NCBI GenBank assembly: GCA_004794785.1
Contig: SJOL01005610.1
Location: forward strand, 142,098 to 206,097
Reading direction: 5' to 3'
Length of the DNA stretch: 64,000 nt
From: Opisthorchis felineus
Taxonomy: Eukaryota > Platyhelminthes > Trematoda > Opisthorchiida > Opisthorchiidae
Shown: piece after piece, positions 14,025-22,678 of the stretch
Layout: every line of letters starts with the position of its first letter
Position numbering within the stretch: position 1 is the first letter of the stretch
Program-made: the position numbers and the translations under genes
Notes under the pieces: model-generated
What the model was told of the DNA's origin: nothing
The model's database searches: none
What the model saw: only the letters and a program-made list of their open reading frames with translations

Positions 14025-15775
14025 GACGTGCCTACACTTCCAACACTCAGTCAGACAATTTGGATAGAAACTGACAGTATGAATGCCTCAGCCAGTCACA
14101 GGAAGGATCACGTGGACGCCATCCTGAAATGCGAACAGCACCAGCGAAATCCGGACCTCTCGCAACATCCTTTATTGTTGTCTGCCATGTCATATTCTCT
14201 CCACATCTAGGTTTCCGCCACTCCGAACTAGGCACGGAGAACAATACTGTTCTCGGCAGACGGTAATTATGCATGCTAAACACGTAGTCCAGCCAACTTA
14301 GATTGCGGTGCTGCATGCATTCTTTGGCCGAAATGTCTTCCGCTCCATCAAAGACTCGTTTCACAATCACCACCTTACAAAGTAACTGATTCCAATCGAC
14401 TCCAGCTATAGTTCTGAAGCAAGGGTAGTTAAATATTTAAATATTTCTCATCTTCCACGCGCCAGCCATACAACAATACAGATCACACTAGACTGACACA
14501 CGCGGCTTTTAGCACCCAGCGGTACTGCTTTTTGATGCCACAAGTGGCACCAATGGGCAAACGCAATTCTGGTCTTTGAGATTCGTGCGCTGCCTTTGTC
14601 TGTCATGGTGAAGTCAAGGCTGATCGAAATTTCGAAATACCTATATTGCTGCACAAATTAAGGCGCAGCTCATTGGATTCTTGGAGACATGTTCAAATAA
14701 TCTACAATCCACGCCAAGATTCAGCACTTTGTGTGTGCGAAACACATGCTGAAGGACTGGATGACCTTGGTCAGCTCTTCAAGTAATGCTCCTTTTCACA
14801 GATTGAGAAAAATGTTCTCTGTATATTCCAGGTTTAGCGACCATCCACTGTTCGCCTCATTACCTCTTCAGTAACGAAACTAAACAAGAATAAAGAGAGT
14901 GGACACCCTTGTGGGATACCACTGCTAGTAGGAAAGCTTTTCGAGAGCTCTACATGCACACGCACGTGTGCACAAGTATGTAAACAGAAACAGCGTGTGA
15001 TGTTCAAGAACTTCTGTGGCATGCTCTGTTGCGCAAGTTTGTGGAGAAAAACTGACCAGTTAACAGAATCGAACGCATTCTTTAAGTCAAGGAACACCAA
15101 GACCATCGGGCGCCTATACGCATTCCTTTGCTCTAACACTTGGCGTAGTATAAGGATGTGGTCCACACAGCCTGTCTCGGCCGGCACCCTGCTTGCTATT
15201 CTCGGGTCCCCTCTTCTAGCACCTTCCTAATACGACGTACAATAAGCGACTCACAGAGTCTGGTTATAAAGGAGGTTAGGGTAATTCAGTGATTGCCAAA
15301 GTCCCATTGAATAGGGAAAATAGACACCACCGTCGACTCACTCTAGTTGACTGGGGCAGTCTCTTTCGCCTAGATAGAGGTAAAAAAGCTCGACAAGTTC
15401 CAAATGAGAAGTTCACCTCTAACTTTGAAAAAAACGGGTGAGAGTTCGTCAGGGCTAAAAGCTGGGTGGCTCGAGAATTTAGCGCAGTGAAGTCGAGCCG
15501 ATCTGGGTTGGGGAAAGTTCTACGGAAGGAGCTGACCACCGCGGGTTCCTGGGCCGCTTTGTTGATCGGAAAGCCGGCTGCAGGTGGCCAGCTGAATTTT
15601 TGTTGGAAATGTTCAATCCAACGATTTAGACGCTCTTCTTTTTAATGGGCAGGCGAGCCGTTTTTGCCAGTGATCGTTTTGTTCACCGGAGGCCTCTTTC
15701 GGCCTGTTATGTGCATCAGCTGAAACAGTTTAGGCACATGTCCAAGGTTTCTCGCCTCCATGTCTATACAAGAAG
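14025..15775 (-). mobile_element. RTE-like non-LTR retrotransposon (LINE), degraded, called L4
   Basis: Broken frames in consistent order on the minus strand give one element. About 15775-15600 encodes the linker before the reverse transcriptase, with KLFQLMHITG and later NRWIEHFQQKFSW. From 15187 come fingers and palm: GCVDHILILRQVLEQRNAYR, LVFLDLKNAFDSV (motif A Asp present) and SGIPQGCPLS (motif B). The FADD region is missing between 14834 and 14654. From 14654 comes the thumb and connector (ISLDFTMTDKGSARISK). From 14373 comes the C-terminal block LSWLDYVFSMHNYRLPRTVL, ending CQFLSKLSD. Several stops and frameshifts make it dead. The 5' endonuclease half is absent. Confidence 0.88.
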
Positions 15776-16820
15776 ACAAACGCGGATCAAATGACTTGGA
15801 CGTGCATAGAGTCTTGTGGCAACACATAGAATAAAACAGCACAATAAATTTCATCCTCTCACTCGAAACGCATTGCAAATGACAATTAAATGTGGCTATA
15901 GTATGTGGGCAGATGTATGATATGTAAAATACATATCCCATCCACCCGGGTTGTTATCTATTTTACTCAGCAGAACTCTTCGATAAACTTTTTCCCATTC
16001 TTCGTTCAAAAACCCAAAACAGATTCCTCCCAGAGGAGAGGACGAAACTTCGAGTCCTGTCTTCCTTACAAACAGAGCCCGTCATTTGAGCCGACACCAG
16101 AACAAATGACTTCCACCCTCTCATTCAGGTCAGTATGAAAAATGGACAAGTAATAAAAAATGAATCAAAACTGGAGCCAATGTAGATACGAAGCAGATCC
16201 GGTATGCCTCGCACACAGCAATATCTAGCCAACGATATAGTGCAACCAAGTGTTTGGACGTTGCCAGCTAGTAGATATTCTCCTCACTACCGGTCTCAAA
16301 CTACTGAGTTCGGGTGTTCCTTTGGTACCATATATGACACCTTTGTCCACCCCCTCTCGTTAGCTCACTAGGAGTACGTTGAATAACACTAGCGAGCAAA
16401 GGGGCTTCTTTGTCTGGCAAATAGACCATATCTTACTTCAACAGCAACAACAAGGATATTCCTTCTCCTGTTGAAGTGATGTACGAGGAGATACGGAACC
16501 TCGTCGCAGTCCTATCCAGATTTCATTATGTAGCAATCGAGGTTCAATCCACTTGTCTCCTTACCTGAATGTCAGTAAATAGGATACAATCGCCTTTTAC
16601 GCCGGGCCGCGATAATATACGTCCTGTCGTAATTTACTATGGTGGAAGCGAGTTTGTCCCAGCGTTCAACAACCAGTTGTTGACTTTTCGTTGTCCGACT
16701 CACCCATAAACTGCTACAGCTAGCTAGCACTGATCTGGTACGTACCAAGCTTTCACTAGGGCTCTGACAGACGAATTATACAATTTCTCAATGACTAACT
16801 GAAGCATAAACGTCTGTGGC

Positions 16821-17150
16821 TTCGACTTATACACTCATTTGTATTTGTATGTTGTATAGACAAAATACACTACTCACAAGGTTGTTGAAAACCCTGCGAA
16901 AGCCCACGACTGGTTTCGCTTTTCTTGGGGCTCATCATCTCCGAGTTTCCGTCAACCTTACGTTCTACCTAAACCCAAATCGCAGCACAATGTATCGCGA
17001 TATCTCAAATGTTGTGCCAACTGAAACACGAGGTGACCTGGTGCAACTCATTCAGTTGTTTAAGAGCATCATAAACGAGAGGTTCAGCTGGGTTCTAGGT
17101 GAGCCTCCCGTCAAAACCACATTGGTGCGCAGATGAGTGTATAAGTCGAA
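16821..17150 (-). mobile_element. 330-bp element with 21-bp terminal inverted repeats and an internal hammerhead-like motif (R1, copy 4)
   Basis: The ends 16821-16841 and 17130-17150 are inverted repeats of each other over 21 bases with one mismatch (core TTATACACTCAT). Read on the minus strand from 17142, the element follows repeat R1 (GCTCACCTAGAACCCAGCTG, then CTCGTTTATGATG). It then runs into a hammerhead-like core at 16938-16901 and ends at the second inverted terminus. No target-site duplication is obvious. An open frame across it on the plus strand has no recognisable domain. Short repeats of about this size carrying hammerhead ribozymes are known in schistosomes; whether this is related is inference. 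Confidence 0.6.
16901..16938 (-). ncRNA. Decayed hammerhead-ribozyme-like core (left copy)
   Basis: The minus strand reads ATGATGA, then GCCCCAAGAAAAGC, then GAAAC, then CAGTC followed by GTGGG. This matches the hammerhead order CUGANGA, stem II, GAAA, NUH. However, C3 is replaced by A, and the stem II 3' strand reads AAGC where the right copy has GGGC. Activity is therefore unlikely. It is the inverted partner of 17203-17241. Confidence 0.4.
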
Positions 17151-17170
17151 TTTCGTGCAATTTTGGTTCA

Positions 17171-17280
17171 GCATAAGGTTGACGAAAACTCGGGGACTGC
17201 GTCTACTTGATGAGCCCCAAGAAGGGCGAAACCGGTCGTGGCCTGCCGAAGAGTTTTCACCACCCTTGTGAGTAGTGTGT
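17171..17280 (+). repeat. Inverted second copy of the hammerhead-bearing segment
   Basis: This segment matches the reverse complement of about 16867-16970 at high similarity. Shared blocks in order are ATAAGGTTGACG, AAACTCGG, TGATGAGCCCCAAGAA, GCGAAACC, GTCGTGG, CTTGTGAGTAGTGT. The two copies stand about 200 bp apart in opposite orientation, just before the PLE coding remnant. PLEs are known to carry terminal repeats in direct or inverted arrangement, so these may be PLE pseudo-LTR pieces. Confidence 0.65.
17203..17241 (+). ncRNA. Hammerhead-ribozyme-like motif (right copy)
   Basis: The order is stem I strand CTAC, core TTGATGA, stem II GCCC with loop CAAGAA and GGGC, then GAAAC, CG, then GTC and GTGG closing stem I (CTAC pairs with GTGG, one wobble). 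Stem III would be only two base pairs, as in the minimal type I hammerheads described from Penelope-like elements. The one core defect is U in place of C3. It lies about 140 bp before the PLE open frame, on the same strand. Confidence 0.5.
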
Positions 17281-17383
17281 TACACCTGTGACTTCGTTTT
17301 TCTCCGGCGATACACATACTGATCTCCAATAGTTTTGAATAAGTTGAGTAGATTCTTTTGAGAGCTGTTCTTCCAGTAAGGAA

Positions 17384-17863
17384 TGGATTGGCGCAGCAGT
17401 CATTCCATATAAAGCAGGAACATCGGAGGTTATTCGAAGACTGCTGAACTTAGCCAACATTAGAGTAGCTTTCCAGAAGGGAATAACGCTACGATCAGTT
17501 TTGGTGCAATTGAAAGATCCCCTCTCGGTTGAAAGGACTAGGGACTGTGTGTATAAAATTAACTACAAAGACTGCGCTAAGGTTTACATAGGACAAACTG
17601 CCAGGGAATTGCACACCAGAATTGGTGAGCATAAAATAGGATAAACAAACCACCAATGAATGCGGAAGAATATCAAACTCTGGTCAAAGTCTCAGCGATG
17701 GCGGTACATGCCTTAGACACGAGAAGGAATAGATTTGGATAATGTGGAAGTTTTAAGACGGGGACTGCGATTCAAACCACAACGGCTGATTGCCGAGGCG
17801 GTGGAAATTACCAAGCATCATAGCGTGAATAGCATCGAGGGTGTGGAACTGGCGAGCGTATAG
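17384..17863 (+). mobile_element. Penelope-like element remnant with GIY-YIG endonuclease domain
   Basis: An open frame of 86 codons (17384-17643) reads WIGAAVIPYKAGTSEVIRRL, then NIRVAFQKGITLRSVLVQLK, then CVYKINYKDC, KVYIGQTAREL and TRIGEHK. This is the end of the PLE reverse transcriptase, the linker, and the GIY-YIG nuclease (KVYIG with the downstream Arg and EH). The NYKDC position usually has a second Cys (C..C), here Tyr. After a frameshift the C-terminus continues from about 17729: LDNVEVLRRGLRFKPQRLI, then EITKHHSVNSIEGVELASV and a stop at 17861. The RT catalytic core is not recognisable upstream, so the copy is 5'-truncated and dead. Confidence 0.82.
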
Positions 17864-18220
17864 AGAGCGGTCTTAGATAAACCGAGTTGACACGTGACTG
17901 TGTGGTTGTCAATTCACTTAGAATCATTAGCAAAAACAGGGGGTGGAAATCCCAACCCGACCAAAGGTCACAGAATCCCTCTTCCTTACGCAAAAATCGT
18001 AGCACTAGCTCATCCACACAGACGGACGAAAAAGTGCAAACGACGTTTATCACGTGAACCAGAAGCACTAGACCCTAAGCTCGATCCCATCAACTTAACA
18101 CTTGGTAACCCACCCTAACACACAAAATCCCTAGGCCGACACTTAACACAGATTAGCTTGACTTAGCTGATTGGTTCTCCTTCCGCCTTAAATCTCGACC
18201 AACCTCGTAACCTAGTCACT

Positions 18221-18261
18221 TGGCCTGACGAAGCTTTTGTGTCAAAAGCGAAACGTTGCCC
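18221..18261 (+). ncRNA. Hammerhead-like motif 360 bp downstream of the PLE stop
   Basis: The motif reads GGC, CTGACGA, an extra A, stem II GCTTTT with loop GTGTC and AAAAGC (six perfect pairs), GAAAC, GTT, GCC. All core nucleotides agree with CUGANGA, GAAA and NUH (GUU). Stem I is GGC/GCC. Stem III would be the palindrome ACGU with no loop, which could only work as a dimer, as proposed for PLE hammerheads. The inserted A before stem II is a weakness. An AATAAA follows at about 18265. Confidence 0.4.
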
Positions 18262-19284
18262 AGCAATAAATCTACCGATTGTTACCAAACTTTTCCGAAA
18301 ACGATGACTACTCAATCGGTTCCAAGAGTTTTTCAACTGATTGAGGGCCGTCTATCTTTCACAGTATACGCTGTGTATATCGTTTGAACACCTGCCTGAT
18401 GAAAATCGTAGAAACGAAGCCTCTGTAGTCCCAACGACTTCCTCGAGTGTGTTCACTCAAACCAAACTTCATCAGAGAGAACCCCAGCTGATAAACACCA
18501 TTACAGTTTACTCAGCTGGTCTCACTTGCATTGAGGATTCTGAGCCACTCGTGTGTGCAAACTGTACTCTCTCGATGAGAACATTCTCTGTTCAACATCC
18601 TAAAACAAAGACCTGCTGCTATAAACCTAATAATAACAAGGATGTTTCGTTTATTAAAAGAAAATCCCACAGCTACTACACGCAAATGCGAATTCACATC
18701 GCTGGACTTCAAACCGATTGGACACAACATTTCCTTTCATGTAGATCCACCAGATTATTGTGATTGTGTCGTATATCAGTGTAACATAGCGGCATTAGGC
18801 TCCTACATGTCACATTTCCGATAACGCACCTCCAGATTAAACCAGCATGTTATGTTGTAGGCTTGAGTGATCAAACGAGGAAGCCGGTACACACACTGGA
18901 GGAACGCTGAATCACAGTGAATTAGGCATCTACAGAAGTCCGGATTACAATAAAACTGCGATCTACCCTGAATTGAATGTGCACTTTGATACTAGGGCAA
19001 AAGGAAAATTCATCCACGGTGCAGTCGGCTTTCCATTCCTCATTTATGTTAGGACTTCAATGAGGAACTTCGGCCTTAGGATTTGGGATAATTTTCAACT
19101 TACATCCTCAACCAGGCAGTATGTGGACGTAAAATTTGCACCACCGGGTGACTTTCTAAAACATCTATAATTTACCCAGCACCGTGCGTATAACAACGAA
19201 TTACGAATTAACCGCAACGGATCGGTTGAACAGTGGGAAAGGGGTGGAGAACGGTTGTCCAAGTCCATGAAGGATGTTTATGTG

Positions 19285-19760
19285 AGGCAACTCATCTGGA
19301 GTCTTTGACTTGAAGCTCTGATACACAAGGCAGTGGGTAGTAGGTTTTTCTTTGGGGACCCAGCATAAAGCCAACAATTTATCACCCTAGCCCTCTTGGC
19401 TATGTGTGATTCGACTAGTCTGTTGGGTAACCGGAGTTTGCGGTTGTTAGAACTGCTACTTTCCAGCCCGTTCTCCATCGGGAATGAAAGCAACACCGTC
19501 CCCATAAAGATGAACATACACCAATCGACTGGGGGAAATAACCTACTACTTTTGCAATCCCATCGTAGAAGACAGCACGAATTTACTCTCAGACCGCCTC
19601 TTATTACGGATAATCCTAGTAAGGGGGTTGTCTGCTCCTAGTCTGACCATTTCCCTTTGGTCCTACTGGCATGGTTGCAAGTTATGGAACGGAATCCTGC
19701 GAGATCATTGCAGCACAAAAACTCAACCATCATAACAAGGTGGCCGCTCGTGGTCGAATA
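19285..19760 (-). mobile_element. Orphan LINE 5' leader fragment
   Basis: This segment is similar to 37885-38455, the 5' leader of the LINE at 34850-38455. Both contain, in order on the plus strand, ACAAGGCAGTGGG, GGGGGAAA, GACAG.ACGA.TTTAC, CCGCCTC.TA.TACG, CTGGCATGGTTG and GATCATTGCAGCACA. The minus strand is therefore the LINE-sense strand. No endonuclease or reverse transcriptase sequence accompanies it. Insertions by target-primed reverse transcription normally keep the 3' end, so the missing body implies later deletion or rearrangement. Confidence 0.65.
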
Positions 19761-20085
19761 GCTGAATAGATTGACGAAATAAACAATCAAAAATGCTAGT
19801 AGTATGATCTCCCCAAGTTTGTAGACACCGCATGCGTGAAATCGAAACGTTTTTAGTTTCAAGCGCTTAAAAATAAGGTAAGGACTTTCCGTTCAACGGC
19901 GCATTACCAACACACGAAAAACGAACGAACAAACCTGACAAACGAGCAGTCGGCTCTGAGAAATCTCATCATAATATAACACAAAGAGGCTCACCTGCAG
20001 TGAGCTAAAGATATACAGAACGACAGCTTACTTCTTCGATTTGCTGTACAGCAGTTAACCACACCACACTATCCGTTTGTTCATC

Positions 20086-20133
20086 CAACGTACAGTTTGC
20101 TGTTTCGGGAATTCACCGCTCATCAGCCCGTCG
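20086..20133 (-). ncRNA. Hammerhead-ribozyme-like motif with complete core
   Basis: On the minus strand: stem I strand CGACG, two unpaired G, core CTGATGA (20126-20120), then G-C-GG with loop TGAATT and CCC as stem II (one bulged C). GAAA follows at 20106-20103, then stem III ACAG / loop CAAA / CTGT overlapping the core A and U. H17 is A at 20091, and CGTTG closes stem I against CGACG. Every conserved core position is present, and stem III pairs perfectly over four bases. The extra GG beside the core and the GUA cleavage triplet are less usual. No coding sequence is recognised beside it, so the carrier element is unknown. Confidence 0.45.
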
Positions 20134-21336
20134 TGCTATCGGGTGCACCCACTATAGATGGACTCTTCATATTCTGCTAGGGTAAGTTCGCCTTCTTGTT
20201 CTGTCCACGATTCATTCTACCTTGAATTCTTTGCTGCTAAGCGGATCACTCTGGCAGGCATCGAGTATCCTTTCCTCTCTGTCCTGAGTTGTTTACTTGC
20301 TGAGTGGAATTAAGTTGACAGAAAGGCTTCCGTGCAATTACCATACTTGAAGTTGAATACCAGCAAGCTGCACGTCTGCCTACAACTGTGACTTGGTTTG
20401 AGCGTCATCGTCACTGCTAGCCATCAATCCGTATGCTGATGGAACAGTGCTCGTAGTTGACATACCCTTCCCATCGCTCCATGCTTAACTACTTTTATTC
20501 GTAGGTCACCCTGTGTCTCGAAGTGCAATGTCAGGAATTTCAGACTTTGCTACACAGATGGACTGTATTCATACAAATCAAGTGTTTGTAGTTGTAACGT
20601 AAGAAGCAGAGCAAGGTGGAGCTTAAAGGTGCCGTACGTGTAGTCCAGAAATGCGAAAACTATCACACTTATCTTAACAATGAACCTCGCTCGCAAATTG
20701 GGTAAAACTTTTGCCAGTCTTCCTCTGGATTACACTTGTAAAGCCCTAATGAAAATGGTAACTTGCTAATCCCATTGATTGCTTATCAAGAGCTTTCGGT
20801 TACCAAAACAGTGAGTTTATATATCGTTACTGGGGGAATACAAAATAGCCCCACAGATATTGCAATGCCCAAGGCCGACAACCGAGAGAGACAATGATCT
20901 GTGTTTGATTTTTGGTGAATTCTAGTTCCACAGTGGAAGCTTTTGGGAGACTCATAAACTTGTTTACTCACAAATCAGTCATTTGTTAGCCGCCTCGATT
21001 CAAAGAAACGTTTTTGTCTATTCCCTCACCATCCCCTCTGCTGATGTAGGTGGGGACATTTACAAATCCTCCATCAGATGAAGACCGCCAGCCAGCACAA
21101 CCCACTCATCTTTGATAAAACAGGGCGCAAAACTAAGTATCAACATTTTGTAATAACCTTTTTTTCGTTTCGTACAAACTGGCCAAATCGCAAATACCAC
21201 GTCCCGCAGTAACTCGTCAGTCCTTCTGAATACGCACTTAAATTTTCCAACGACTAGTATGTATACAGCTATGAATAATCTGTGATTTTTTTAACGAATC
21301 TGATGGTAAGGGTCCTCTGGTATCACAGTTGTTTCA

Positions 21337-21346
21337 CCCCCCCCCC
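21337..21346 (+). repeat. C10 homopolymer
   Basis: Ten consecutive C residues, followed by TCCC. It is a simple length-prone tract with no coding context. Confidence 0.9.
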
Positions 21347-22636
21347 TCCCGGTTAACAGTCCCTGGACGAAAACCCCCAATGAAATTGGAAAACGAACCA
21401 TCACTAACAAAGACACAGATAACAAAATGTAAGGCCATTCTTTAGCCGTTAATAGCTTACTCTTAAGTGTCAAACGCGTGTCCTACTTTCAAAAAGCCCA
21501 AAACGTCACGGCATCCAAAAGTTTGGACATTTATTGATACTGCGTCGCACTATCGTGCTAATCACCCCATGTCGAGATTGACCAAGTTACCAGTGAGCAA
21601 TTTTATATGAGGACCACTTTCTAGCCCCACTCTCTTGTCTTTCTGGCTATACTCGGTAGAAGTTAACTCCTGGTCCTTTAGGGTCGACACTATGTTTGCA
21701 CGCGTTGCGTTTGCTATTCACTTGGATTTACTCGACAAGACGAAGAAGCTGACGGTTAGTACTCCACTCCGATCAGGTCCCATAGTTGATACGCACTTTC
21801 ATCGAAGACAACTATGCGTACGTTAATCTACCAGTTGACCCCACAGTAACATTTGATATGAATTGTCTTTTGTCCTTATTTTTGTCTGAGAATAGCCAGT
21901 TGCAAATCATCCGAAAAGTTTAGGTAAACAATCCAAACTCATTGTTGCTATTGACGATTCCTCGTCAATCGATAAGCGAGAAAGCTTACAATGGGTAACA
22001 ATCCCAGAAGCAGCTGCCAGGGGTCTAATAAGTAGATGACACTTTCAAACAAAAACGTTTGGGAACTGGGCCTCCTGAGACGATTGCAGCATGTCGAAAT
22101 ACAGTTTGTCAATTTCCACACAGTCTCTTAATACATCGGACGCTTAGATTGTCAGTCTGATCACGCCAAATCACTCGCTTCTATCATGTGTCCTGTTATA
22201 GTGTATAAGCCTCATGGAAACAGTGGAATGTGCAGTACGAATAACAAGGTAACTGATAAAGGAAACCATCCTCAAGGGGAAAGTCAACGAGGCAGTGCTA
22301 TGACGAAGTGTGATAAAAGGATGCGGTAAGTGATGGGAAGGGAATAAAGATGCGTTTCAGTTCCCATAAAATGTCCCTAATTCACAAAAGTCCTCTGGCC
22401 TGTTAGTGACAATTCCCCCAAACCAGCAGAACTTTTGGAGAGGAATGCAGTAGGTCAAACGGCTTGTCCCGGTGTCAGGGCTATTTGCCAGCAGACAGGG
22501 TCTGTAACCTCATAAAATTACAGTTCATGGATGATCAGCTTTTCCACGGTGGCGACTGAGCACAGAAAATGGATACACGACACTCCTAATATCTATTTGC
22601 AAGGTCTTGGACGGACAAAATGCAACAGCTTCTGGA

Positions 22637-22639
<3 letters not shown>

Positions 22640-22676
<37 letters not shown>
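22640..22676. repeat. (AT)n microsatellite
   Basis: About 18 perfect AT dinucleotide units in non-coding DNA. Confidence 0.97.

Positions 22677-22678
<2 letters not shown>

Noticed and set aside
18393..18419. CTGATGA and GAAAC spaced like a hammerhead core, plus strand
   Set aside because: The eight bases between them cannot form stem II, and no NUH triplet follows GAAAC at a fitting distance.
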